Below are positions 7,784 through 19,700 of a DNA stretch of 64,000 bases, one piece after another; the stretch's first letter is position 1, and each line of letters opens with the position of its first letter. The position numbers and the translations under genes are program-made. Source of the stretch: Peribacillus frigoritolerans_B. GTDB taxonomy: Bacteria > Bacillota > Bacilli > Bacillales > DSM-1321. The notes under the pieces were generated by a model. The model was not told where the DNA came from and searched no databases. It was given only the letters and a program-made list of their open reading frames with translations. The DNA lies in contig NZ_JBIWES010000001.1 in assembly GCF_044762665.1 (NCBI RefSeq), positions 62,001-126,000 on the forward strand, given 5' to 3'.

Positions 7784-8734
7784 ATGTCTGAGGTTCAAAA
7801 ACCCGTTTATGGAGGGCAGGCTGTGGTGGAAGGCGTCATGTTCGGTGGCAAACATCACACAGTCACTGCGGTACGCCGCAAAGATTCGACGATTGTATAT
7901 TATCATCTGCCGCGTGAATCGAAACCTGTTGTAAACCGCATAAAAAAAATACCTTTTCTACGGGGTATCGTATCACTTGTACAGTCAAGTGCCACCGGTT
8001 CGAAACATCTTAACTTTTCAACTGAACAGTATGAAGAAGAAGACGGGGAAAAGCAGGAAGAGAAAAAAGAAACGAAAGAATCTTCTAAAATAAGTGTATG
8101 GCTTGGAGTTGCCGTAATCGGTGTTCTTTCCTTCCTATTCGGGAAGCTGCTTTTCACTTTGATTCCAGTCTTTCTTGCCGAATTGACAAGACCCATCTTC
8201 AGCGGCCATATGGCCCAGGTTTTAATGGAAAGCTTGTTCAAGTTGATATTATTGCTGGTATACATTTACGCAGTATCCATGACGCCTTTGATCAAGCGGG
8301 TCTTTCAGTATCACGGAGCAGAGCATAAGGTGATCAATTGCTTTGAGAGCGGAAAAGAATTGACGGTTGCAAACGTGCAGGAAAGTTCACGCCTTCATTA
8401 TCGCTGTGGCAGCAGCTTTATTTTATTTACAGTCATTGTAGGTATGTTCGTCTATATGATTGTTCCGACCGATCCATTATGGCTCCGTGTCGTGGATCGC
8501 ATTTTGCTTATCCCCGTCGTGCTTGGCATAGCATTCGAAGTATTGCAGTTGACCAACAAAGTAAGGGATATTCCCATCCTGCGATACCTTGGCTATCCCG
8601 GCCTTTGGCTTCAGTTATTGACAACCAAAGCCCCTACCGATGATCAAGTCGAAGTCGCATTGGCCTCCTTCAAAGAACTGTTGAGGATGGAAAAAGAGAC
8701 CGAAAAAGGTTTAGAATCGGATGTAATTGTGTAA
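7784..8734 (+). CDS. yqhQ: YqhQ, DUF1385 membrane protein
   Basis: 316 aa. Begins with the diagnostic YGGQAVVEGVMFGGKHH motif (residues 9-25) and contains FQYHGAEHKVINCFESG and RCGSSFILFTVIVGMFVY, hallmarks of the DUF1385 family. Hydrophobic helices lie at about 106-130, 140-165, 215-240 and 245-260. An acidic Glu/Lys-rich loop (80-100) separates the N-terminal domain from the membrane part. The family is predicted to be metal dependent; its function is not established. Confidence 0.93.
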   Translation: MSEVQKPVYGGQAVVEGVMFGGKHHTVTAVRRKDSTIVYYHLPRESKPVVNRIKKIPFLRGIVSLVQSSATGSKHLNFSTEQYEEEDGEKQEEKKETKESSKISVWLGVAVIGVLSFLFGKLLFTLIPVFLAELTRPIFSGHMAQVLMESLFKLILLLVYIYAVSMTPLIKRVFQYHGAEHKVINCFESGKELTVANVQESSRLHYRCGSSFILFTVIVGMFVYMIVPTDPLWLRVVDRILLIPVVLGIAFEVLQLTNKVRDIPILRYLGYPGLWLQLLTTKAPTDDQVEVALASFKELLRMEKETEKGLESDVIV

Positions 8735-8871
8735 AACATCTATACACATTTTGATGATGGAAAATCATATACTAACTAAATGAATGGTCTTCATTTTTTT
8801 CAAATATTTTACATGAAGAATGTTTAAAATAAGCTAAAAATGCTTATGATGCTCTTAAGGAGGTGTCTTTG

Positions 8872-9246
8872 TTGAAACGTTTCATATCTTTCATGATATA
8901 CGGAATCATCGCCCTCGGAGTCCTCGGACTATTGAGCCGACTATTTAATGACCCGATTGGCTTTTTTAGAAACATTCTCATAATAGCCATTGTCGCAGGG
9001 ATTATTTATATGATTTATACCGGATTAACAAAGGGAAAACCAGTTAAAAAAGAGCAGCAAGCATTCCGAAAGGCTGCCCGCCAATCGAAAAAAAGGCTAA
9101 AAAACCGAACTTCGAAAAAAGATAATGTGGCTAGCTTCTCTGCAGCAAAATCATCAAAGAAAATAAAATGGAGAAAGAAAACGGATAGTCACTTAACCGT
9201 CATCGAAGGGAAAAAGAATAAAAAGAAAAATCGGGCTTCTTTTTAA
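8872..9246 (+). CDS. yqhP: YqhP/SA1362 family small membrane protein
   Basis: 124 aa from a TTG start at 8872; AAGGAGG at 8857-8863 is 8 nt upstream, so the GTG at 8863, which overlaps that site, is unlikely. Two membrane helices (about residues 6-22 and 30-52) are followed by a very basic tail rich in Lys, Arg and Ser. The stop codon lies inside its own terminator hairpin. This is the last core gene before the 30.8-kb island; in B. subtilis it is followed directly by convergent yqhO. Confidence 0.88.
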   Translation: MKRFISFMIYGIIALGVLGLLSRLFNDPIGFFRNILIIAIVAGIIYMIYTGLTKGKPVKKEQQAFRKAARQSKKRLKNRTSKKDNVASFSAAKSSKKIKWRKKTDSHLTVIEGKKNKKKNRASF

Positions 9247-9256
9247 GAGCCCGATT
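9229..9256 (+). repeat. Left copy of the 28-bp island-flanking repeat; yqhP terminator hairpin
   Basis: AATCGGGCT and AGCCCGATT form a hairpin spanning the yqhP stop codon. The same 28 bp recur in the same orientation at 40046-40073 beside the yqhO stop, with two mismatches (26 of 28). Everything between is absent from the B. subtilis arrangement, so this looks like a target-site duplication of the terminator. Confidence 0.85.
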
Positions 9257-10511
9257 CAGACAGTAGACAAACTCGATAAAAAACGAGTTTATCTACTGTC
9301 TTTTTTATTTTAAAATGGGATTATCAAAATTATTTTGGGTGCTTACGATGCTATCAAAATAATTCTATTCAAAGAGATCAACTTGTGCCAGCGAATCACT
9401 TGGTTCGCAAGATTGATGCTGCGATTGATTTTGCGTTTATTTATCCTTTAATGGAAGATATGTACTCCGATGTTGGTCTCCCCAAGTATTGATCCGGTGA
9501 TTTTAATCAAAATGACGTTTATTCAATATATTCGGCATTTGTTCGATGCGTAAAACCATTGAAGAAGTTGAAACAAATATGGACAATCGTTGGTTCTTAG
9601 GATACGGTTTCCATGATAAAGTTCCCCACTTCTCAACGTTCGGGAAAAATTATGTGCAAGCGTTTTAAAGATACGGACCTGTTTGAACAGATTTTCTATC
9701 GTATCTTAATGACAGCTGCCGAAAGAAAGTTAATAAGTGCTGAGCACGTATTCGTTGACTCCACGCACGTGAAAGCCAGTGCGAATAAGCGGAAATTTGA
9801 AAAGAAAATCATTCGCAAGGAAACACGAGCGTATCAAGGACGTCTTCAAGTAGAAATAAATCAAGATTGTGAAAACCATGATGAAAAATTTTTTCCACCT
9901 GATAATTTAATAAGGAAGAAACCAAAGAAATTAAAGAAAACTGCCCCTGAGAGTGGCTACTATGTCAATGATGAACGAACAGAACAGTTTGCCCATTCAT
10001 TTCATGCGGCCGCAGACCGCAACGGTTTTGTGCCAGGGACGATTGTAACACCTGGAAATACGCATGATAGTCATATCTTAGAGCCATTTGATGAACAAGT
10101 AATTGAAAAAGTTGGGAAACCAGAAGCTATTGCTGCAGATGCAGCTTATAAAACACCGGCGATTACAAGCTACCTACTTGGCAATAAAATTAGAAGAAGC
10201 AGATTATCTGCGTCTTCATCAAGATGTACAACCTATCTATGCGAAACGTAAAGAAACGGTAGAGCGTGTTTTCGCAGATGCAAAAGAAAAGCATGGCATG
10301 CAATGGACTTTAAAAATTGTCGATGCAGGCGATGCTCACTTTCGCTGACATTAATTTAAAGAAGATGGCCAATTGGACATGGCAAGGTCCAAAAATGTCC
10401 TAACAAAGTGGGCCCGTAGAGCCCCAATCTCTTAACCTTGGGCCAAAATTCAAAGGGAATTTCAAAAGGGGTTCGGAATTTTATAATTCCGAACCCCTTT
10501 GTCTACAAACC
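9257..10511 (+). mobile_element. IS1182-family insertion sequence, degenerate
   Basis: Begins CAGACAGTAGACAAACTCG at the edge of the 28-bp repeat, with a terminal hairpin GACAGTAGACAAACTCG/CGAGTTTATCTACTGTC (9259-9300). It ends after a second hairpin (AAAGGGGTTCGGAATT/AATTCCGAACCCCTTT, 10465-10500) and GTCTACAAAC. The transposase inside is broken. Its left end matches in inverted orientation the solo end at about 39975-40045. Its right end abuts a different hairpin (10512-10541), so its two flanks do not match each other. This suggests recombination between IS copies. Confidence 0.85.
9348..10403 (+). pseudogene. IS1182-family transposase, frameshifted and internally deleted
   Basis: DDE transposase remnant. 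The beginning MLSK shifts frame, then NSIQRDQLVPANHLVRKIDAAIDFAFIYPL is followed by a stop and further shifts. The longest intact piece (9613-10251) covers KRFKDTDLFEQIFYRILM, HVFVDSTHVKASANKRKFEKK and AADRNGFVPGTIVTPGNTHDSHIL. Near 10195 the frame jumps to EEADYLRLHQDVQPIYAKR and ERVFADAKEKHGM. The missing stretch between SYLLGNK and EEAD is present in part in the 4188-4718 copy, so the deletion is internal. It ends LKKMANWTWQGPKMS. It cannot encode an active enzyme. Confidence 0.88.
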
Positions 10512-10541
10512 GAGAGCACTGATTGTTAAATCAGTGCTCTC
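10512..10541 (-). terminator. Perfect hairpin downstream of the NRPS operon, tail lost to the IS
   Basis: 13-bp perfect stem GAGAGCACTGATT/AATCAGTGCTCTC with a GTTA loop. On the minus strand it follows krsC by about 170 bp and should be a terminator, but the expected T-run is replaced by the right end of the IS1182 copy. No second copy of this hairpin is seen in the window. Confidence 0.6.
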
Positions 10542-10710
10542 TTATACTTATTAAAAAGATAGTTACTAAGTTTGCTTGATTATTTTCCTATTTACGTCAA
10601 AAGCGTAGTAAGAACACAATTTTTCTATTAGCTGCAACGCATGCTTATTGGTATTTTCTAGCTCATTCTTTTCCAACTTAGACGTTATCGAAGCATAATC
10701 TGTATATCCC

Positions 10711-13700
10711 TCAGTACGCTCCCTCTACCCCTTCTAATTCATTCAATAGATATTTTCCTACCTTTTCCACCGCTGGGGAGAAGACGATCTCCTCGTGCGA
10801 ACCTGGCACCGAATACTTATTCACTTTCCCCTGTAATAACGGCTTCCATTCCGTGAACAACTCTATGCCTTCTTCAGCACTGAAGTAGATGACCTCCCCA
10901 AAATATGGTGTTAAAACATGTTCTGCCATTAAATTTAGACACTTCCTGTGAGCATTGGTAATCTGCTTTAGACTCGTAAGATCCGCATCGGGCGGGAGCA
11001 CTCCTTCCACGATCAACCGATCAACAAGCATATCCTGTTGATTAACGAGCTCTTCTTCCTGCTCCACTAGCTCTAAATGGATGAAATGCTTCAATATATA
11101 AGATAGCATTTCATCCTCTGTCTTGTAATCCTGTTCTGAAGGCACCTTTGTATCCATGAGTACCAACACCTCAACTTCTTCTCCCTGGTTCCGTAGCATA
11201 GTTGCGATTTCATAGGCGATGGCACCGCCCAGAGACCATCCTCCCAGACGATACGGCCCCTCTGGCTGAACGCGCTTCATTTCCTCGATGTAGAGTTGAA
11301 CTACTTCCGATAAAGTCAACCCGTTCATTCCTTCTTTCTCTACGAGAGGATTCTGTAGACCATAAAATGAGCAGTGATCCTTGAGTAATCTTGCTAGCTG
11401 AATGTAACAGAATACATTACCCATAAACGGATGAACACAGAAGAAAGGTCTTTTCTCTGATTCTTGTAGTGGAACCAGAACCGATAACGATTTTGCCATA
11501 CCATGATTCTCACGGATGAGATAAGCGATCCCTTCCACTGTCGGGTTCTTAATCAGTGCGGACACCTTAATCTCTTTTCCAAATTTCTCTCTGACCTTTG
11601 AAATCAATTTGATTACAAGGAGAGAGTGACCCCCTCTATTGAAGAAATCATCGTTTACATGGACATCTTCTATCTGTAGTAAATCCTGCCAGATCGTAAT
11701 CAGCTGATACTCGATTTCATCCCGTGGGATGATTGGTGTAGAAAAGGTACTTTCTCTTTGAATCGTTAAGCTGTTCAGTGCCTTTCGATCAACCTTCCCA
11801 TTTGTTGTAAGCGGAATCGCGTCTACCTCAATAAAGTGTGCAGGAACCATATAATTCGGTACTTGTCTCTTGAGATGCTCACGCCATTCAAGCATACTTC
11901 CTTCACCCACCACATAGGCAACCAATCTCTGATCTCCTGTTTGGTCCTCTCTTATCAAGACTACTGCCTCTTTCACCGATGGATGACTTTCTAAATTCGC
12001 TTCAATCTCTCCAAGCTCAATCCGGAAGCCTCGAATTTTCACTTGATTATCGATTCTTCCCAGATAATCCAAATGGCCATCAGCTAAATAGCGGACCAGA
12101 TCTCCCGTCCGGTATAACCGTTCCCCTTCATTAAATGGATGAGGAATAAAACGTTCGGACGTTAACTCTGGACGATTCAAATACCCTCTCGCTAGGCCTG
12201 CTCCACCGATATAAAGTTCACCAGTTACACCAACTGGAACAGGTAACCGATTCCCATCTAATACATAGGCTTGAACGTTCGGCAACGGACGCCCAATGGT
12301 TACTCTCTTACTATCTTTTTTGATACGATAGCATGTCGCATCAACCGTACATTCTGTAGGACCATATACGTTATAAAAATGGATTTTGTCAGCCTCTACT
12401 AATTGTTCCCATAGTGATGGCATAATCGCTTCTCCACCGACCAGTACCTTGCTTGGAACATGAACACTATCGTTTGTTTCTAACAACCCCTCATCTATGA
12501 GTAATTGGAGTAGTGAAGGTGTTATATCGAACATTTCCAACTTATTCTCCCGAATATAAGATACAAACTGTTGAGGATCACTGCGAACTTCATTTGAAAT
12601 AATATACAAACTAGAACCATACAAAAGCATTTGTAATTGTTTAACGGATGAATCAAAGGCGATTGAGGCATTTAGACCAACGCGCATATTAACAGGTATC
12701 ACATGCGGAAAAACCTCTTTCTGTAAACCATAGGATAGATTTAATACCGAATGATGCTGCACCAAAACCCCTTTTGGATTCCCGGTCGAACCTGAAGTGT
12801 AGATCACATACGCCAAGTTTTCTCCTGTCACTTTACATATTGGTGAAAGGGTGCTTTCTCGTGAGATCATCGCTTGATCCCGATCTAAACAAACTGCTTC
12901 GACTTCTTCAGGTATCCAACCTTCTAATGCTTCGTTCGTAACCAATACTTGAATCCCTGTGTCCTCCAGAATATATCGTAGGTGACTTTCTGGATACGAT
13001 GGATCCAACGGAACATAGGCTGATCCAGCTTTCAAGATTCCCATGAGACCGACAATCATCTCAACTGAACGTTGGAAACAAAGCCCGACCATTGATTCGG
13101 TCCCAATCCCACATTTCTGGAGATAATGGGCCAATTGGTTTGCTTTCTCATTCAGCTCTCGATACGTCAACTGATGATTTTCATCCACTACCGCCACCGT
13201 GTCAGGTGTACGATTCACTTGATCTTCAAACAGTTTGTGGATCACACTCTCACGTGGATACGCTGCTGCATTATCATTCCATTCTTCCAGTAGTTGTTTC
13301 TGTTCTATTTCCGTAACATACACCAGCTCCGACAGAGTTTGATCAACGTTCTCGATCATTTGCTTTAACACCTGGCTTAAATGACCCAGCATCCGTTCAA
13401 TGGTGAGGCCATTAAACTTGCTACGATCATACTTCAACTTTAACAACAACTGGCTTTCTGGAACAACTGTCAATCCTAATGGATAATGAGTTTGCTCTAC
13501 TCCTTCCAACTCACCAATTTCTAGATTTCCTGAAGACTCCTCTTTCACTGGGTAGTTTTCAAACACATACAAGTTATGGAACAGCGGAGTTCCTCTAGGA
13601 ACTTCACTCCATCCTTGAATCTCTGTCAAAGAAGCATATTCATATTGTCTTCTTTCTATCTCTTCCTCTTGTATCTTCTGCAACCAATCCATTACTTTTA

Positions 13701-16700
13701 TATCATCTATTAACTGAATTCGCGTCGGTGATGTGGTAATAAAAGGACCTACAATGTTTTCAACATCAATAATCTCCGTAGGGCGTCCTGAGCTAGTTAC
13801 ACCATAGACAATGTCATCTTCTCCACTATACCGGCTCATGAGATACGCCCATGCACCTTGAATTACCGTATTCAAAGTGAGCCTATTGCGCTTCGCCCAG
13901 TTTTCTAACGCTTGGGTTTGCTCTTCTGATAAATAAGTTACCTTCTCTGTGTAACCTTTTTCTTGCTCCTTACTTTCTAAGCCAAGCAGGGTTGGCGCTG
14001 TAAAGCCTCTGAGTTTCTCTCTCCAGAATTTTTCCGCTTGCTCCTGATCCTGCTCTTTCAGCCACTGAATATATTTCTTGTATGGCGGTGACTTAGGTAA
14101 ATCCACAGCCTCTCCTTTCATCCTCTTCTGGTACTCTGTAAGCAATTGGTTAAAGACCAGTGGCAGGCTCCATCCATCCAACAAAATATGGTGATGCGTC
14201 CAAACAACCCGATATTCTTCCTCCGCTTCTTGAATGACAGTCACCCGCATCAATGGCGCTTCATCAAAAAGAAAGGCTTGTTTTCGATCCGATGCCAAAA
14301 AGGCTTTTCGTTTCACCTCTTTTTCTTCATCAGACAACGCACGCCAATCCACTTCATTCAGCTTAAATGGGATATGTTCATACACCACTTGTAAGGGCTC
14401 TTCAATCTCATCCCACACAAATGCTGAACGAAAGATCTCATGCCGCTGGATCGTCGATTTCCACGCCTGCTCGAAAGTAAGGATATCCAAGTTTCCTTTA
14501 AACAGGAAACTTAATTGCACCATATACGGCGCCGAATGTTCATCCCCTTGATCATGCAGCGTATGAAAGATCATGCCTTCCTGCAAAGGTGATAGCGGAT
14601 ACAGGTCGGTAATCGGATAATTCTTTCCACGATTCATCTTAAATAGTACTTTGTTCAAATCTGTTGGGGTGAGATTTGCAATCGTAAAATCCGAAACGGT
14701 CAGCGCAGATTCTCCACCCGAAGAATGAATCAATCTACTCAATTGATGGAGCATATTCTCTGATACACTTTGAATGGTCGACTTCGCAAACTGTCCAACA
14801 TTGTACACCCAAGTGAAATGAAGTTTTCCATCGGTTACAATCCCGATTACATCGATCAAATGTGATCGCTTGGAACCAGGAGCATGATCTAAGCGCGTAA
14901 ACCCGGTCTCCGGAGCAAACATTGCATCGTTAGAGAACATTTGGTCAAATTGTCCAAGATAGTTAAAGCTAATGGACGGCGTGATTTGAGATTGGAATTG
15001 CTCACGCATCGCTGGATTTAAGTACCGCAAAATCCCATAGTCAACGCCCTTATTAGGAATTTGGCGTAATTGTTCTTTGACTGCTTTTAAAGCTGCGATG
15101 GGCGTGTTAGCACCTGTAATATTCAAGTGAACAGGATAGATACTTGTAAACCATCCCACGGACCTCGATAGGTCAACGTCTTCGATGATCTCTTCCCGAC
15201 CATGACCCTCCAAATCCAAGGTCAGCGTAGGATGACCTGTCCATGCTGCCGTAGCCTGTACCAATGCTGCCAATAGTACTTCATTGATTTGGACACGATG
15301 GGTGCTTGAAATCTCTTGCAATAACGCACGGGTCTCATTCTCATCTAGCACCACAGTAATCTCCTCGGTTGCTGTGTTTGCTGGATCTTCGAGTGTGGCA
15401 TCCACTGGTATCATAGCCCCTTCTTGTTCGGACTGCCGCTCCCAGTAATCACGCACTTCTTGCACAATCCCAGACTCAGCGTAATGACGCAATTTCTCCG
15501 ACCATGCTTTAAAGGATGTACTCTTTGTGGGTAATTGGATCTTCTGAGCCTGGCTCGCTTGATTATACCCCGTTTGCAGATCCTCCAGTAAAATTCGCCA
15601 AGAAACACCATCCACTGCTAAGTGATGAATCACCCAGAATAATCGGCCGGGTCTCTTCTCACCTTCATCAAAATACACCATTCTCATTAGCGGTCCTGCG
15701 TGTAAGTGTACGCTTGCTTGTGCAGTGTCAATCTCTGCTTGAATCACTTGATGCCATTCTGCTTGTGGCACTTCTTCTAATGAAATCACTGTCAGCGTCG
15801 ATTGTTCTTCAATTCCTTCATTCCGCTGTTTCCAAGCTCCATCCGGTAAACGTTCATATCTTAAACGCAAGGCATCATGATGAATCAGAAGGTTACGCAC
15901 AGATTTCTCCAGTAATACGATATCCAGTCGCTCTTTAGTTCTAAAAAACATGGATTGATTCCAATGATGTGGGTTGGGATGATTTTGTTCAAAAAACCAT
16001 TGCTGAATAGGTGTAAGAATCAGGTCTCCAGTTACAGCTCCTTGCTCCGCTTGAACACCCTGCTCTTCTTTGACTACTTGCGCCAACTCGGAAATCGTTT
16101 GGTGTTCAAACATTTGTTTCGGTGTCAATTGCAAACCTGCTTGTTTCGCGCGAGAGACAATCTGAATGCTGAGAATCGAGTCTCCACCGATTTCAAAAAA
16201 GTTTTCATGAATGCCAATCTGTTTTGTGCCTAACACACTTTCCCATATCATGGTAAGTATTTGTTCACGCTTATTTCTTGGAGCCACGTAGCCCCCTTCT
16301 GTCCCTTGATGATCTGGCACAGGCAAAGTTTTCCGATCAATCTTTCCATTTAGGGTCAGTGGTAACTCTTCCATCTCGACAAAGTAGGCGGGAACCATAT
16401 GGCTTGGAAGTTGTGCTTTGAGATACTCGCGCAATTCTTCTTTACGCCCTTTACCCACTACATAGGCTACCAATCGCTTATCTCCTGGCTGATCTTCCCT
16501 CACCATCACAACGGCCTCTTTTACCGAGAGATGCTCCTGTAAGGTTGCCTCAATTTCCCCAAGCTCAATCCGAAATCCTCTTATTTTCACTTGGTTATCC
16601 AATCTTCCTAGATAATCCAAGTTACCATCAGGAAGGTACCTCACGAGATCTCCTGTTCGATATAGCCTCTCTCCTTCTTTGAATGGATGAGAAATAAAAC

Positions 16701-19700
16701 GTTCGGACGTTAACTCTGGACGATTCAAGTATCCTCTCGCTAGGCCTGCTCCACCAATATAAAGTTCACCCGTTACACCAACTGGAACAGGTAACCAATT
16801 TCCATCTAATACATAGGCTTGAACATTCGGCAACGGACGCCCAATGGTTACTCTCTTACTATCTTTTTTGATACGATAGCATGTCGCATCAACCGTACAT
16901 TCTGTAGGACCATATACGTTATAAAAATGGATCTTGTCAGCCTCTACTAATTGTTCCCATAGTGACGGCACAATTGCTTCGCCACCGACCAGTACCTTAC
17001 TTGGAACATGAACACCATCATTTGTTTCTAACAACCCGCCATCTATGAGTAATTGGAGTAATGAAGGTGTCATATCGAACATTTCCAACTTATTCTCCCG
17101 AATATAAGATAGAAACTGTTGAGGATCACTGCGAACTTCGTTCGGAATAATATACAAACTAGAGCCATACAAAAGCATTTGTAATTGCTGAACGGATACA
17201 TCAAAGGCGATCGAAGCATTTAAACCGACGCGCATGTTAGTAGGTGTCTCATGTGAAAAAACTTCTTTCTGTAAACCATACGATAGATTTAGTACAGAAT
17301 GATGCTGTACCAAAGCCCCCTTTGGATTCCCGGTCGAACCCGAAGTATAGATCACATACGCTAAGTTTTCTCCTGTCACTTCGCATATTGGTGAAAGGGT
17401 GCTTTCTCGTGAGATCATCGCTTGATCCCGATCCAAACAAACTGCTTCAACTTCTTCAGGTATCCAACCTTTTAATGCTTCGTTCGTGACCAATACTTGA
17501 ATCCCTGTGTCCTCCAGAATATATCGTAGGCGACTTTCTGGATACGATGGATCCAACGGAACATAGGCTGCCCCAGCTTTCCAGATTCCCATGAGACCGA
17601 CAATCATCTCAACTGAACGTTGGAAGCAGAGCCCGACCAATGACTCTGTCCCAATCCCACATTTCTGGAGATAATGGGCCAATTGGTTTGCTTTCTCATT
17701 CAGCTCTCGATACGTCAACTGATGATTTTCATCCACCACCGCCACGGTGTCAGGTGTACGATCCACTTGATCTTCAAACAGTTTATGGATTACACTCTCA
17801 CGTGGGTACGCTACAGCATTATCATTCCACTCTTCTAGCAGCTGCTGCTCCACTTCCGATAGCATCGTCAACTTCGTCAGTGATTTATCAGGATGTTCCA
17901 CGATTTCATTCAACCAGTTTTCAAAATGCTCAGCCATACGTCTGATAGTTACAACGTCAAATAAATCAGTCTTATAGACAAAAGAAAGGACTAAACCCTC
18001 TTCCACCTCTGCGGCGCTTAAACTCAAATCAAACTTGGCGATCGAAGCATGAATTTCCATCGCTTCTAAACTTCTTCCATGAAGCTTTGGTAGATCTTGT
18101 TTCGTGTTTTGCAAGGTAAACATAGTTTGGAAGATCGGAGAATGACTTATACTTCGCTCGGGTTGTATGACCTCTACAATCTTTTCAAACGGAACATCTT
18201 GGTACTCATACGCTCTCAATGCTTTTGTCCTTACCTGATACAACAACTCTTGGAATGTTGGTGCGCCACTCAGATCAGCCCGATAAACCAACGTGTTGAC
18301 GAAGAAACCAATCAACCCTTCAATCTCGCGATAATTCCGATTTGCAATCGGGCTTCCGACAAGAATATCGGATTGTCCTGTATAACGGGAGAGGAAGCTT
18401 TGATACGATGCCAGTAAGGTCATGAAGAGCGTAGCCCCTTCTTGACGACTAAGTTCGTTCAGTTTGTCGCGTAACGAGCGTGACAACAACACAGTGTGTG
18501 TCGATCCGCTATGGGTTTGCTCAGCAGGACGAGGACGATCCATCGGCAACATTAAGACTGGTAACTCGCCAGACAGCTCTTCCTTCCAATATGCAAGTTG
18601 CAGATCAAGTACTTCTTCTTTCAACCATTCCCTTTGCCATTGGGCAAAGTCAGCATATTGAACCGGTAATGGTGCGAGTTCTACTGGTTTACCACCAACT
18701 GCATCTTCATAGAATGCCATCCATTCTTGGAGCAAGATTTCCATCGACCAGCCATCCGAGATAATATGATGCATGGTACAAATAAGGATCCATTCTTCTG
18801 CGATTTGTATGATTTTCCCACGGATCAACGGACCTTGTCCTAAGTCAAATGGGGCTTCGACTTCGTTTTGGATCAATTGTTCCATTTCTCTTTCTCGCTC
18901 TTCCGGAGAAAGCGTAGTTAGATCCATTTGGGAAAGGGACCGGAAAGCATACGGTTGAATCTGTTGCACTGGATGACCATCCACTTCATGGAACACCGTC
19001 CGCAAAGATTCATGACGCTCTAACAACTGATTCCATCCCGTCTCCAATGCTTCGGGTACCCAATTCCCTGTAAGATGGCATACTATCGGCATATTATAAA
19101 GTGCACTATTGGGCGTGAATTGGTCGATGAACCACAGGCGCTGTTGGGCATAAGAGAGCGGAATGGCTTCTCCCCGTTGCATCGGCATAAGCGGTGGAAT
19201 CTCTCGTTTTTTGTCTCCTTTACACAATTGGTCCAATCGCTTCGCCAACGCCTCTACTGTTGAATGCTCAAACAGTTCACGCACTAGCAGTTCGATTTGT
19301 AATGCTTCTTTTAACCTGGAGATAACTTGGGTAGCAAGTAACGAGTGTCCACCTCGCTCAAAGAAGGAATCCTGAACACCAATATTTTCTATGTCTAGCA
19401 CTTGACTCCATACCAATGCGATGAGCTCTTCCATCGGAGTTCTTGGGTATACGGTATTTTCAGTAGATGGTTCATCAGGTACAGGCAATGCTTTCAAATC
19501 AAGTTTTCCATTCGGTGTGAGGGGTAAAAGTGCCATCTCGACAAAGTGTGCCGGAACCATGTAATTCGGTAAATGTGTTTGCAGATGCTCCCGCCATTCA
19601 TGTACACTTCCTTCACCAACTACATAAGCTACCAATCGCTTGTCTCCTGGATGATCCTCTCTTACCAGCACAACAGCTTCTTTAACAGACAAATGCGCCT

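Noticed and set aside
9613..10251. Functional transposase of 212 aa
   Set aside because: It starts in mid-protein, lacks the N-terminal part and ends in a frameshift at an internal deletion. It is a piece of a dead IS1182 transposase.
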